Shown: positions 36,693 to 46,116 of the stretch, one piece after another | How positions within the stretch are numbered: the stretch's first letter is position 1 | Layout: each line of letters opens with the position of its first letter | Assembly: GCF_024204665.1 (NCBI RefSeq) | Contig: NZ_CP100356.1 | Span: 124,001 to 188,000 of the forward strand | DNA: 64,000 nt | Reading direction: 5' to 3' | Origin: Natronosalvus rutilus | GTDB taxonomy: Archaea; Halobacteriota; Halobacteria; Halobacteriales; Natrialbaceae | Made by a program: the position numbers and the translations under genes | Notes under the pieces: generated by a model | What the model saw: only the letters and a program-made list of their open reading frames with translations | Database searches by the model: none | Told to the model about the DNA's origin: nothing

Positions 36693-36869
36693 TCGGATCG
36701 ATGTCTCCAATGATGGTAGTCGGTTCCGAGTGGCGCTACCCACTCGTCTCTCGTCTCTTGTCCCTTGTGCAGACGGACGAACATTGGTCGAGTTCGTCCA
36801 GTTAGGACGACACGGCTAAACGCGTGCATCCAGCAGTCGTCAGGTCGCTCGTGACGGTGGTTTGCGACA

Positions 36870-37109
36870 TCAGTCCTCGAATGTGTCGTCGTATCGTTCG
36901 TAGGTGATGGTCAGTCGTCCTGGCGTTTGAGGCTTCGCTGCGTCTCGAAGCGCCTGGAACTCTCGCAGGAGTTCATCGGCATTGTCTGCCCCTTCTCGAA
37001 CGCTCTGCGATTCCTCTCGAATCGTATCATATACCCGTTCCAGAATGCGTCGAGCGGCGTACGAATCAGTCTTCGAGTCTATCTCGAAGGAAGCCTCGTA
37101 GTCGGACAT
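36870..37109 (-). CDS. Small acidic protein, unknown
   Basis: 79 residues from MSDYEASFEIDSKTDSYAAR. A helical middle (ILERVYDTIREESQSVREGA) ends in a strand (GRLTITYERYDDTFED). A start 45 bases upstream (MRHEDSYSS) is possible. No family recognised. It lies downstream of the CBS gene on the opposite strand. Confidence 0.5.
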   Translation of the reverse strand: MSDYEASFEIDSKTDSYAARRILERVYDTIREESQSVREGADNADELLREFQALRDAAKPQTPGRLTITYERYDDTFED

Positions 37110-37386
37110 ACTCGTGGTTGGTGCTCCACTGGAATAACTATCTTCATGTCTCATGGAGAGGGATTGTTTCTCTGATTCGGGATGATTCTCGTCCCCTCCG
37201 CCGGCTTCTGGCGTTAACGAGACGCGGGTTGCGTCTCGTTCGCACACCAGAACGCTTTGCGTTCTGGGGTCCCAGAAAAGCGAAGCAGGTACGCTAATGC
37301 CTCTTACCGAAGTCTTGCACCAGCCTTAACCAACAGTTTTAGTGTCGACATTCTCTGTTGGTTAAGATATTATCCAACCGATTATC

Positions 37387-38271
37387 CTATTTGGGAGCAG
37401 GTCCATGACGAGGCGACTGACACACCTGGCACTCCCATATCGGCTGACCAGACCACGTCTCATCTGGGAGAGACTCGAACCTCTGGAACTGATGCTCAGT
37501 CTTTCGACCACACGTGCGACAGTCAAGCCGCGTTTTCGAGAGAACACTGGGTTGACGATTCTCGGAGTGCTCGTCGTCGATGAAGCACTGGAGTGCAATC
37601 GCTGGCACCAGCCAGATGTCGTCCTCGACGGTCTCGAGTAGGGCTGTAACCTGATCTTCGTCGTGAACGTCGTGCCCACCTTCATCGTAGAGGAATGTCG
37701 TGTGCGCCCCCTCATGCCGCGACTGCGTCGACTCTGTCTGTCCCGTTCGTTCACGAGCGGCTGTGAGTAGCTGTTCACCGCTTTCGGAGGTGACTTGTAC
37801 TGCTTCGGGCAGCGAGGGCCACTTGTCGGTCAGCTGTGTGGCGGGCTTCGTATCGAAATCGTAGATCAACTGGCAGTCGTTGACGGCTGGATCCCTATCG
37901 GGCTTCGCGAGAAGGGTGGCTGCCGCAGCGCCCTTCGCGAGGGCGTGATAATTGGTCGAGGCCTCGACGAGCAGATGGACGACGTGCAGGAGTGTCCACT
38001 CGGTGTCTAAGGGCTGCTGCTTGTCGGTGGCTACTCCGAGATGGTTCGTGAGGCAGAACCGGCACTTGGTCTGGCTGGCGGGGATCGACGCGCCACAGGA
38101 AGTACACTCGCTCGCTGGTGGGACTGGGTCGTTTGGATATTCCACGAGTGTCTCCTCAGTTCGGTCTCGAAAGGGCTCGCAACGACGGTCTCTGGCGAGT
38201 TCATCGTCGGGAATCTGCGTCGCCTCGCCAAGCGGTCGGAGTTCCTCGAAATCAGCGTAACGGTCGGTCAT
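37387..38271 (-). CDS. Zinc-ribbon protein of accessory elements
   Basis: 294 residues from MTDRYADFEELRPLGEATQI. It has an N-terminal zinc ribbon (CTSCGASIPASQTKCRFC, near 55-75) and a C-terminal one (CRTCG..CQVC). The central part (LLHVVHLLVEASTNYHALAK, FDTKPATQLTDKW) is mixed alpha/beta. Homologues in haloarchaea carry an old label, biosurfactant protein, without good support. Its C-terminal part and 3' flank are duplicated at about 10550-11030. It sits beside tfb and probably belongs to the same mobile region. Confidence 0.65.
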   Translation of the reverse strand: MTDRYADFEELRPLGEATQIPDDELARDRRCEPFRDRTEETLVEYPNDPVPPASECTSCGASIPASQTKCRFCLTNHLGVATDKQQPLDTEWTLLHVVHLLVEASTNYHALAKGAAAATLLAKPDRDPAVNDCQLIYDFDTKPATQLTDKWPSLPEAVQVTSESGEQLLTAARERTGQTESTQSRHEGAHTTFLYDEGGHDVHDEDQVTALLETVEDDIWLVPAIALQCFIDDEHSENRQPSVLSKTRLDCRTCGRKTEHQFQRFESLPDETWSGQPIWECQVCQSPRHGPAPK

Positions 38272-38299
38272 GGGGACGTCTACCAGCACGTTCCTTCGT

Positions 38300-38316
38300 C
38301 TTCACTTTTAAACATC
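38300..38316 (-). promoter_or_regulatory. TATA-like box of the zinc-ribbon gene
   Basis: On the minus strand gatgtttaaaagtg lies about 35 bases upstream of the ATG at 38271, giving a very short leader as is usual in haloarchaea. Confidence 0.35.
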
Positions 38317-38359
38317 AGCCCCACACCCAGTACAGACTAAACATTTCGAGTCAGATGCT

Positions 38360-39286
38360 TCAGAGGGCCAGTTCAGCGAGTGTGGCTTGATGTGACCGGA
38401 TGGTCGGAGTCGTGACGTTCGCAGCCTCCGCGGCCTCCATCTGCGTCAGCCACCGTCCTTCGTCACGCCCGGCCTTGTAGAGACAGGCCGCTGCGAAGCC
38501 TGATGGCCGGACGCCCGTTGTAGCACCTGTTGATTCAGCTTCTTTAGTCATCTTTCGAGCTCGTTGTCGAATGGAGTCAGAGACGTCGAGTTCCGCTGCA
38601 AGTCGGGGGATGAATTCGCTCGGACGAACGGGCTGAGCCGGGAGTCCGAGTTCTCTGTTTAGTGTCTTGTAGGCGCTCCTGACTCTCGACTGTCCGACCC
38701 GTGCCGCATCGGCGATGTCCTCGAGCGTTCGTGAGAGACCGTTACAGCGACCGATCCCGTAGACGCTTGCTGCCGCGATAGCCTCGAGCGATCGGCCGCG
38801 TAGCAGGTCTTCGTTCTGTGCATTCCGGAACAGCTGACACGCCTGGTCGCGAACCGACTCTGCGAATTCGAGTGTGCTCACGATTCTTCGGACTTCACCC
38901 AGGCCCTGTACAAGGTTTCGCTCAGCTTTCGACTGGAACCGCCCACGAGACTGCTCACGCCGCATTCGGGCTAGCCACTGGCGCTTTTGCCCGGAGAGTT
39001 CGTTCCCGTTTGCATCGGTCCTCCGACCGATCTCCGTCGACAGCCCTCGGTCATGACGTGCCGCAGTCAGTGGAGCCCCCGTCCGCTTTCGCTGGTCCTG
39101 ATCGTGAGGTCTCCATTCCGGACCGTGATCGATCCTTTGCTCGTCGATGACGAGCCCACAGTCCTCGCAGATCGTTTCGATAGCGTTGGTGGTGACCTGG
39201 CCGTCGCACTCAGGGCACTGGTTCGATTCTGTTTCGGTCTGGACGTCTTCGTCGAATGGCATCTCGTAAATCTCTCTAGTTGCCAT
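38360..39286 (-). CDS. tfb: Transcription initiation factor IIB (TFB) paralogue
   Basis: 308 residues from MATREIYEMPFDEDVQTETE. N-terminal zinc ribbon (CPECDGQ..CEDCG), B-reader/linker region (GPEWRPHD, GAPLTAARHDRGLSTEIG) and two cyclin folds (from about 110 and 210). TFB recruits RNA polymerase to TATA/BRE promoters. Haloarchaea use several TFBs as alternative factors, and those on accessory DNA can reprogramme transcription. The upstream in-frame codons are rejected. The RPA-like remnant follows upstream. Confidence 0.93.
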   Translation of the reverse strand: MATREIYEMPFDEDVQTETESNQCPECDGQVTTNAIETICEDCGLVIDEQRIDHGPEWRPHDQDQRKRTGAPLTAARHDRGLSTEIGRRTDANGNELSGQKRQWLARMRREQSRGRFQSKAERNLVQGLGEVRRIVSTLEFAESVRDQACQLFRNAQNEDLLRGRSLEAIAAASVYGIGRCNGLSRTLEDIADAARVGQSRVRSAYKTLNRELGLPAQPVRPSEFIPRLAAELDVSDSIRQRARKMTKEAESTGATTGVRPSGFAAACLYKAGRDEGRWLTQMEAAEAANVTTPTIRSHQATLAELAL

Positions 39287-39386
39287 GATGCTCACGAGGG
39301 GACAACGCACTGCTCAGGACGCCCCTCAGCCACTCTGGGGCAAACAAACACCGCACGATACGGTGGTGGCACGGATCTATGGGGTG

Positions 39387-39612
39387 GCGAAAGCCCGGCA
39401 GCGAAGCGGCGCATTTGCGCCGTGAGCAGCCCGGAACGTGGGGGTGGTGGGAGGTGGCGGTGACCGCTACACATCAGCAAAACTGGGGCGTCGCTCCGGC
39501 TATTCCCACTACCGACTGCACTCTTCAGGTCGTTCCCACCGGCTACGGCCTCACCCAGCCGCCGGCCGGTCGCCGCTCGCGACCAGCCATCCGGCTTCTC
39601 CGCCAGCCGCAT
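39387..39612 (-). repeat. Internally deleted copy of the RPA-like gene and its 3' flank
   Basis: Segments match 40901-41035 (gcgaaagcccggcagcg, gtggtgggaggtggcggtga, ctattccca) and then 41358-41452 (SMRLAEK.DGWSRAA.GRRLGEAV). The sequence between (about 320 bases, the OB-fold part) is missing. Both copies contain a perfect short palindrome between the same flanks. The RidA and PadR genes lie between the copies. Confidence 0.65.
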
Positions 39613-39655
39613 CGACATCAGCCCTCGATTCCAAAAGGGAGTAACTATTTCTAAT

Positions 39656-40051
39656 TCATTCCTCAACCGGAACCTCGACCTCGAGTTCGACGAGTAACCC
39701 GTCCTGTGCGAGCTGCTGTGGCCCGAGGAGCGTGAGACATGGATACGGTGGATCGGCGAATACGTCGTTCCACACTTCGAAGAACGCGTCCCGGTTCGTT
39801 TGTAGCTCGACGACGTGCGCAGTCACTTTCGTCACGTCAGCCAGCGATCGATCGATACTCTCGAGGAGTATCTCGACGTTCTCGAACGCTTTGAGCGTCT
39901 GGCTTGTAATATCTTCCCCCGCGAGTTCGAATTCCTCGTTCCAACCGACTTGCCCGGACATAAAGAGGGTGCCGTCTACAACGATACCATGACTGTAGCC
40001 GATGCTCGAGGCGTCGATGAGCCCGTCTGGAGCGATCTGTTTCCGTGCCAT
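39656..40051 (-). CDS. RidA-family protein
   Basis: 131 residues from MARKQIAPDGLIDASSIGYS. RidA/YjgF fold: GIVVDGTLFMSGQVGWN, TLKAFENVEILLESIDRSLA, and a C-terminal strand with PPYPCLTLLGPQQLAQDGLL. RidA enzymes deaminate reactive enamines and imines; members of this trimeric family differ in activity, and the canonical catalytic Arg (near PxRxxV) is not clear here. An open frame upstream to 40321 (RLKTDEVLVIDRGTRTAYIT) may be the tail of another lost gene. Confidence 0.85.
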   Translation of the reverse strand: MARKQIAPDGLIDASSIGYSHGIVVDGTLFMSGQVGWNEEFELAGEDITSQTLKAFENVEILLESIDRSLADVTKVTAHVVELQTNRDAFFEVWNDVFADPPYPCLTLLGPQQLAQDGLLVELEVEVPVEE

Positions 40052-40549
40052 ATCATAGCAGTCAGTGTGGGACTCGAAGTATATGGCGGTCAATATGTCG
40101 TCGACCGTTTCGGAAACGTAGGGCACGTCAGCGTTAGCGCTCACAGGCGTGATGTACGCCGTTCTGGTGCCGCGGTCGATCACCAGGACCTCGTCGGTCT
40201 TGAGGCGTGAGTCCGGATGGATGAGAGAAGAGGTCCGAGGTGGGTGCCTCTGGTACGTCTGGGAACGATGGACCCGTTTCAGTCTTTCCTGTTGAGATAA
40301 TGAATGGATCGGTTCCCTCAATATTTTGCGTTCGCGAGCGTCCTCGTGACCCTCTTTGGGCGATTCGAGACGGTCGTGAAGCGGCTCCTCTAGTTTGTGA
40401 ACGTCGGATCTATGCCATCGGTGTCGCCGAAGAACAGAGAAGACCGCTGGCCATCAGTGGGTCTCACAATACAACTGCACGGTCAGCGTTGAGATGGCGG
40501 ATAGGTAATGAGATGACTCGGTAGCTTTATCGAACGGACTCCACTAAGG
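40052..40549. other. Non-coding or eroded stretch
   Basis: The first 270 bases are open in the RidA frame and may be remnant coding sequence (KTDEVLVIDRGTRTAYITPV). From about 40240 to 40549 I see no gene. Confidence 0.3.
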
Positions 40550-40831
40550 TTACAGAAGGTCTCCAACGTACTGGTCTTTCCACTGTCGCCGATCTTCGAT
40601 CTCACGATGTCCACGGCGCGTCACGGAATAGATGTTCGTCCGGCGATCGGCCTCACCTTTCTCGATAAGTCCTTTCTCGACGAGAGTGTCAAGGTTCGGA
40701 TAGAGACGGCCATGGTGGATCTCTTTCTCGTAGTAGTTCTCGAGTTCGTCTTTAATTGCGAGTCCATGCGGTTCGTTTAGTCCGGCGGCCACATACAAGA
40801 GGTCACGCTGGAACCCGGTCAGGTCGTACAT
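40550..40831 (-). CDS. PadR-family transcriptional regulator
   Basis: 93 residues, MYDLTGFQRDLLYVAAGLNE then HHGRLYPNLDTLVEKGLIEK and RRTNIYSVTRRG, a compact haloarchaeal PadR winged helix. Close paralogue of 9865-10137. Upstream it faces an inverted repeat at its own start codon. The RidA gene downstream on the same strand, 500 bases away, is a possible but unproven target. Confidence 0.86.
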   Translation of the reverse strand: MYDLTGFQRDLLYVAAGLNEPHGLAIKDELENYYEKEIHHGRLYPNLDTLVEKGLIEKGEADRRTNIYSVTRRGHREIEDRRQWKDQYVGDLL

Positions 40832-40862
40832 TGTCGATACTTTGTAGAATAGACAATTAAAG
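40829..40862 (-). promoter_or_regulatory. PadR promoter with TTGTC/GACAA inverted repeat
   Basis: On the plus strand ttgtc (40831-40835) and gacaa (40852-40856) form an inverted repeat that overlaps the start codon, and the minus-strand TATA-like tctttaattg lies just upstream. This suits autorepression by PadR. Confidence 0.35.
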
Positions 40863-40900
40863 ACTTGGAATACTGAATACCCTTGCCACAGACAGATTCA

Positions 40901-40950
40901 GCGAAAGCCCGGCAGCGTAACGGCCATTGGCCGTGAGCAGCCCGGACCGT
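40901..40950. other. Short palindromic element after the RPA-like gene
   Basis: gcgaaagcccggcagcg and gtgagcagcccgg frame cggcc-att-ggccg. The deleted copy at 39387-39437 has the same frame but cggcgc-attt-gcgccg. The stem sequence and length differ while pairing is kept, so a structured RNA or terminator is plausible. Confidence 0.45.
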
Positions 40951-41011
40951 GGAGGTGGTGGGAGGTGGCGGTGACTGCGTACACATCAGCAAAAAAGGGG
41001 CGTCGACCCGG

Positions 41012-41698
41012 CTATTCCCACCACCGACCGCGCTCTGGGAACATAACGGTGCTCCACCCGGTCAGGGCCACGGAGACGCGCCCGTTGTACCAGTTCTTCG
41101 CCGCCCCGTGAATGCGAACGCGCTCGCCTTCTTCGATCCAGGGTTGGTCGCTCGCAACCCACGACGTCAGCTTCGTACGCCCGCTCTCGTCCTCGATGAG
41201 CCCCACCTGGGAAATGGCAGCACTTGACGGCTCCCACAGTTGCGTCACCGTCCCTTCGATGCTCACCTCTTTGCGATTGACCTCCTCGAGTTTCCCGATT
41301 GGAACCACCTGTCCTGGTGCCGTCTCCAGTTCCTCGAACACGCTGACGACTGCGCTCATCAGGTCGTTCCCACCGACTACGGCCTCACCTAGCCGCCGGC
41401 CAATCGCCGCTCGCGACCACCCGTTCAGCTTTTCGGCCAGCCGCATTGACTGTCTGTTCACCGCCGCCAACTGCTCCTGGGTGAGTTCTGCACGAGGATC
41501 GTCCCGCTCCGGATCTGCCATCGGGTTCACGCTCGCCGCCCGCTTCTGGAACGCAGCACGCCACTCAGCGCTCTGCTTCGCCGCAATGTCTCGCGTCCGT
41601 TGCTCCCGACCTTCTTGCATCCCAATCTCCGCCTGGGCGCTGATGCGCTCCAGCTCGGCTTCCCGTGCTCGAATGTGCTCTTCCTGTTCGAGGGTCAC
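41012..41698 (-). CDS. RPA-like single-strand-binding protein (OB-fold)
   Basis: 228 residues. The N-terminal part is coiled and charged (EAELERISAQAEIGMQEGRE). A helical segment follows (QSMRLAEKLNGWSRAAIGRR). One OB-fold lies at about 120-225 (VSIEGTVTQLWEPSSAAISQ, GLIEDESGRTKLTSWVASDQ, GERVRIHGA). Such proteins are encoded on many haloarchaeal plasmids and proviruses and act in replication or repair. A deleted copy lies at 39387-39612. The integrase C-terminus is divergent from its start. Confidence 0.85.
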   Translation of the reverse strand: MTLEQEEHIRAREAELERISAQAEIGMQEGREQRTRDIAAKQSAEWRAAFQKRAASVNPMADPERDDPRAELTQEQLAAVNRQSMRLAEKLNGWSRAAIGRRLGEAVVGGNDLMSAVVSVFEELETAPGQVVPIGKLEEVNRKEVSIEGTVTQLWEPSSAAISQVGLIEDESGRTKLTSWVASDQPWIEEGERVRIHGAAKNWYNGRVSVALTGWSTVMFPERGRWWE

Positions 41699-41762
41699 AC
41701 CATAGGTACGTCACCGGCCAGAAACCGGCACACCGATCAAGAACCAGGGTGAGGGAGAACGG

Positions 41763-42194
41763 ATGGTCGCACTCTCGGACCAGATCTGTGACCTCCTCGA
41801 TGACTGGCTGAAAACTCAGCGACCATCGGTGGCAGATGAGTATGGACGCGAGCCGCTCTTAGCATCGCGTCAAGGACGAACGAACAAGACTACGCTTCGT
41901 GCTTACGTTTACCGTTGGACTCGGCCCTGTGCCTACAGCTCTGAGTGCCCACACGACCGAGGTCTGGGAGAGTGTGAAGCGATTGCGCACGATGCGGCAC
42001 ACGCGTGTCCGTCAAGCGTAAGCCCACACGCGATCCGCCGTGGAAGCATCACCCACAGTCTGAACAGCGACATGCCGGATAAGGTGGTTAGTGACCGAGC
42101 GAACGTTAGTCAGCGAGTCATTGAGCAGCACTACGACCGACGTACGGAGCGTGAAAAGATGGAACAACGGAGGGAATATATAGATGACCTCTAG
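41763..42194 (+). pseudogene. Tyrosine recombinase (integrase), C-terminal fragment
   Basis: 143 codons. HAIRRGSITHSLN supplies the HxxR box, and VIEQHYDRRT the catalytic Tyr, preceded by NVSQR. The N-terminal DNA-binding domain and the first catalytic Arg are missing. The CxC/H-rich insertion (CAYSSECPHDRGLGEC) is typical of haloarchaeal XerC/D-like integrases. It cannot recombine alone. Together with tfb, the RPA-like gene and the zinc-ribbon gene it marks an old integrative element. Confidence 0.82.
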
Positions 42195-42270
42195 AGGATA
42201 CTCTGTCTGAACCGTTCGGCCAGGTCACGTAATCTCGTCAATTAATTCGAACCCATTCTTCAACTGCGCG

Positions 42271-44451
42271 CTATTCTCGATAGCCGAGCAATCGAAGACC
42301 GTTCAACGAAACGAGCACGGTGGAGCCTTCGTGGCCGACTACTGCAAGCGGAAGCGGGATGCCTCGGAGGAGAATCGTGCCGACCATAAGTGCAATCGCG
42401 CCGAACGCGATGGCGAGATTGACAGTGAGTGTCCGGCGAGTCTTCCGCCCCAGTCCGAGGACGTACGGTATCTTGCTGAGATCGTCGCCCATCAGCACCA
42501 CATCGGCGGTTTCGAGCGCAACGTCGGTCCCCGCCCCACCCATTGCAACGCCGAGGGTCGCTGTGGCGAGCGCCGGTGCGTCGTTGACACCGTCGCCGAC
42601 CATCGCTACGTTCTCATATCGCTCGACCAAGTCCTCAATGGTAGCCACCTTTTCCTCCGGTAGGAGTTCAGCCTGGACCTCGTCAATGCCGACCTCGTCA
42701 GCGATTTGCTGTGCGACGCGCTCGTTGTCGCCCGTCAACATCACGATATGCTCAACCCCGAGCGAGCGGAGGTCGTCAATCATCTCAGCAGCGTCCGGCC
42801 GAACCGTGTCAGTGAACGAGAGCCATCCCAACACGGTGATCTCGTCATCGTCCTCTCGGGCGACGAGGACGGTAGTTTTTCCCTCTTTCTCAAGTGTCCG
42901 GAGTCGGTCTAACCCTGGTTCGAGACCATCGATTGGTGCGTCTCCAACCACGGTCTCGAAGAAACTTCGATTCCCAATGTGGATGGTTCCGCCTTCAACA
43001 TCAGCCTGAACCCCCTTCCCGGCGATTGACTGAAACCGCTGTGCGCTGGGCACCGTCAGTGACTGCTCTTCCGCCGCCGTCACAGTCGCACGAGCGAGAT
43101 GATGCTCCGACCGGGCTTGCACCGCGGCTGCGAGTGAGAGCAAATCGTCGACAGTTAGGGCACCGTCATCCACGCCCTCACGGACGAAGACGTCGGTCAA
43201 CTGCGTGTCGCCCTTCGTGAGCGTACCTGTCTTGTCGAACGCGACTGCGTTGATATTCGCTGCCGCCTCCACATGCTCGCCACCCTTGAATAGGACGCCC
43301 TGTCTGCCACCGGAGGCAATTGCCGAAAGGACTGCCGCAGGCGTCGAGATGATGACTGCACACGGAGAGGCGGCGACCATCAGTGTCATCGCACGGTAGA
43401 ACGTGCTGGTGAATTCGCCACCGACCGCAAGTGGAATCGCAATCGCTGCGATTGTGAGTGCGAACACGCCGAGGACGTACGGTTGTTCGAGACGATCGAT
43501 GAGGCGCTGGGTCGGGGCTTTCTCGCTCTGGGCGCGTTCGACCATGTGGATGAGGCGGGTAATCGCCGATTCGTGAGCCTGCCGCGTGACTTCGATTTCA
43601 AGACTCCCGCTCTCGTTGATCGTCCCGCCGAAAATCTCGTCGCCGCGTTCCTTCGGGACGGGTACTGACTCGCCGGTGAGTGACGCTTGATCGACCGTCC
43701 CCTCACCGGACGTGACGACGCCGTCGAGTGGAATTCGGTCACCGGGTCGGACGACGAACACGTCGCCGACGGTCACGTCGTCGATGGGGACTATGACTTC
43801 CTCGTCGTCACGCAGGACTTGCGCTTCGTCCGGTCGCATCTCAACAAGGGATTTGATCGCCCGACGCGAGCGCCCGATGGCGTAATGCTGTAGCGTATTC
43901 GACAGCGAGAACAGGAAGAGGAGCATCGCGCCCTCAAACGGTGCGCCAATCGAGAGCGCACCGAGCGCGGCGACGATCATCAAGAGGTCGATATCGACGG
44001 CGCGGTGGCGGAGCGTTTCGATTGCGCCTTTCAGCCCGTACCACCCGCCGAAGATGTATGCGGCGCCGTAGCCGGTCCACAACAGAAGTTCTGGTCCGTT
44101 GAGCCACCCCGTCGCCAGGCCGATCATCATGCCGGCGAGAGTCAGGCCGACGAACACTGCCTCCCATCTGAGTTCCGAGCGAGTACTTCCGTCGTCGGTT
44201 ACTGTCTCAGAGTCTTCATTGAGTGCGACATTACGATCACGGACCGCTTGTCTGAGTGTTTCCTCCGAGATTGTACCCTCGTCGTAGGTAATCCGGACGC
44301 TCCCCGTTCGGAACGAAACTTCGACATCGTGGACACCGGGAGTGTTTCGGAGATGTTGTTCGAAAGCTCGTGCACCAGCTTCGCCACGACCGCCTCGCCG
44401 CTCGATCTGGACCGTCCATGTCGATAGTGAGGATTGTTCAGTAACTGTCAC
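42271..44451 (-). CDS. P1B-4-type heavy-metal ATPase (Co/Zn/Cd-like)
   Basis: 726 residues. An HMA-like N-terminal domain has lost CxxC (reads ERRGGRGEAGARAF). Six to eight transmembrane helices; motifs SLTGESVP, the ion motif SPC in VAASPCAVIISTP (near 367), DKTGTLTKG (near 407), SEHHLA, and GDGVNDAP (near 620). SPC plus the terminal helix VVGHEGSTVLVSLNGLRLL (HEGxT) specify the P1B-4 group, which exports Co, Zn, Cd or Fe. First gene of the metal and stress cluster; single unit facing the integrase fragment. Confidence 0.9.
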   Translation of the reverse strand: MTVTEQSSLSTWTVQIERRGGRGEAGARAFEQHLRNTPGVHDVEVSFRTGSVRITYDEGTISEETLRQAVRDRNVALNEDSETVTDDGSTRSELRWEAVFVGLTLAGMMIGLATGWLNGPELLLWTGYGAAYIFGGWYGLKGAIETLRHRAVDIDLLMIVAALGALSIGAPFEGAMLLFLFSLSNTLQHYAIGRSRRAIKSLVEMRPDEAQVLRDDEEVIVPIDDVTVGDVFVVRPGDRIPLDGVVTSGEGTVDQASLTGESVPVPKERGDEIFGGTINESGSLEIEVTRQAHESAITRLIHMVERAQSEKAPTQRLIDRLEQPYVLGVFALTIAAIAIPLAVGGEFTSTFYRAMTLMVAASPCAVIISTPAAVLSAIASGGRQGVLFKGGEHVEAAANINAVAFDKTGTLTKGDTQLTDVFVREGVDDGALTVDDLLSLAAAVQARSEHHLARATVTAAEEQSLTVPSAQRFQSIAGKGVQADVEGGTIHIGNRSFFETVVGDAPIDGLEPGLDRLRTLEKEGKTTVLVAREDDDEITVLGWLSFTDTVRPDAAEMIDDLRSLGVEHIVMLTGDNERVAQQIADEVGIDEVQAELLPEEKVATIEDLVERYENVAMVGDGVNDAPALATATLGVAMGGAGTDVALETADVVLMGDDLSKIPYVLGLGRKTRRTLTVNLAIAFGAIALMVGTILLRGIPLPLAVVGHEGSTVLVSLNGLRLLGYRE

Positions 44452-44583
44452 GTGTTCTCTCTATAGATGGTGCGTATTTTGCAGGTGGGGTACAGCAATA
44501 AGTCGTTGCCTGTTCGTCTGTGAACAGGGGGTTCTCCTGGCAACGCTATTGTTGTGTTGATACCATTCCCCGGTCCGAGTGGG

Positions 44584-45012
44584 TCATCGAATGATCGTCA
44601 CTGGAATCTGTGATCGGCGGGTGACTGTCTCGGCGACGCTTCCGAGAATCGCGCGGTCGATTCCTGATCGGCCGTGACTTCCCATGACAATTTGATCGAT
44701 GTCGTGTTCCGCAGCATATTCGACAATCTCTCGCGCCGGTTTGCCGACTTCCGTGACAGTCTTGAGGTCGATGTCGTAATCTGCTGCGAGGTCCGTGGCT
44801 GACGTATGAAGGGCCGTTGCTCGTTCTTGGGCATTGTCGTACCAGTCATCTGCGACTGGAAGGCCGCCAGCCTCAACGTCGATGATCGAGTCAATCGGAT
44901 TGATGACGTACATCGCGGTGATGGTTGCGTTCGGGCAGTTCTCGATCGCGTATGCGAGGGCACGCTCAGAGAGCGGCGATCCATCGAACGCGACGAGAAC
45001 GGTGTCAGGCAT
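44584..45012 (-). CDS. Universal stress protein, single domain
   Basis: 142 residues. UspA fold with the N-terminal strand VLVAFDGSPLSERALAYAIE and the ATP-binding loop GSHGRSGIDRAILGSVAETV near the C-terminus, so the nucleotide-binding type. It is divergent to the tandem USP at 45215; the 200-base gap holds both promoters. Cytoplasmic signalling or protective role. Confidence 0.92.
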   Translation of the reverse strand: MPDTVLVAFDGSPLSERALAYAIENCPNATITAMYVINPIDSIIDVEAGGLPVADDWYDNAQERATALHTSATDLAADYDIDLKTVTEVGKPAREIVEYAAEHDIDQIVMGSHGRSGIDRAILGSVAETVTRRSQIPVTIIR

Positions 45013-45214
45013 ACGGACAGAGTACGTGGTGGATTGACATGAGGGACTGTTCCGGACGCGGAGGGTCTTTTGAAACCACCTTCTTTAGCATATTACGGTC
45101 AGAAACAGCTGGCCCCTGCATTCCCTAGTTCTGTTGAACTCCAATAGGGCGCTGGAAACAGAATGCACACCTATCCTTGATGTGGTTCCCGGACGAACTC
45201 GGTGTTATCTACTG

Positions 45215-46072
45215 ATGTTCGATAACATCCTCGTCCCGACGGACGGAAGTGACTGTGCACAGGCAGCTGTCGGGTACGCCGCAGACTTGGCTACACGCTA
45301 TGACGCGAAAGTACACGCGCTCTGTGTGGTCGATTACAGGACACTCGAAAATGGTCCACAGTACGACCAGATTAAGAAAGAACGCGAGGAGTTCGCTGAA
45401 AGAACCTGTAACGACCTTTCTGTGAGTGGCGTCCCAGCTGAACAAGCCGTCCGTACTGACATCCCCCACAAGGCGATTCTTCGATACGCAACCGAACAGG
45501 ACATCGACCTCATCGTCATGGGGACGCACGGCCGAACCGGCGTCGAACGGCATCTACTCGGGAGTGTCACCGAAAAGGTGGTCCGGCTCTCAGATGTGCC
45601 AGTGTTGACGGTGAAAGCGGAAGGTGACGGTGAAATTACGTACCCCTACACCGATATCTTAGTTCCGACCGACGGAAGTGAGGGAGCTGAGGCCGCTATT
45701 GACCCCGCTGTCGATATTGCGTGCACATACGATGCTCGGCTACATGCCCTCTCTGTCATCGATTCGATGGTGTTGGGCGTCGATGTCCGATCTGTTGCAA
45801 TCGTCGAAACACTCGAAGAGTCCGCTCAATCAGCGGTAGAAACCATCGAAGAGCAAGCGACCCAGGCCTCCGTGTCTATGGTCGAAACCAAGATTGAACA
45901 CGGCAGTCCCTACCGAGGGATTCGTTCCTACGTTGAGGAGCACGACATCGACCTCGTCGTTATGGGGACGCACGGACGCAGTAGAATCGAGCGATACCTC
46001 CTGGGAAGCATCGCCGAAAAGACAGTGCGCACGTCACCAGTTCCTGTAATGACCGTCCGTCAGCCAGAATGA
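45215..46072 (+). CDS. Tandem universal stress protein (two UspA domains)
   Basis: 285 residues from MFDNILVPTDGSDCAQAAVG. Domain 1 (1-140) has GTHGRTGVERHLLGSVTEKV; domain 2 (150-285) starts TDILVPTDGSEGAEAAIDPA and has GTHGRSRIERYLLGSIAEKT. Both ATP loops are intact. The upstream in-frame start adds 27 unconserved residues. Convergent with the P2-type ATPase at 46117, 45 bases apart. Confidence 0.92.
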   Translation: MFDNILVPTDGSDCAQAAVGYAADLATRYDAKVHALCVVDYRTLENGPQYDQIKKEREEFAERTCNDLSVSGVPAEQAVRTDIPHKAILRYATEQDIDLIVMGTHGRTGVERHLLGSVTEKVVRLSDVPVLTVKAEGDGEITYPYTDILVPTDGSEGAEAAIDPAVDIACTYDARLHALSVIDSMVLGVDVRSVAIVETLEESAQSAVETIEEQATQASVSMVETKIEHGSPYRGIRSYVEEHDIDLVVMGTHGRSRIERYLLGSIAEKTVRTSPVPVMTVRQPE

Positions 46073-46116
46073 CCGCTTCCTTGGTCTTCGACTTTCGAAA
46101 GAACTCTCGACGGTCT

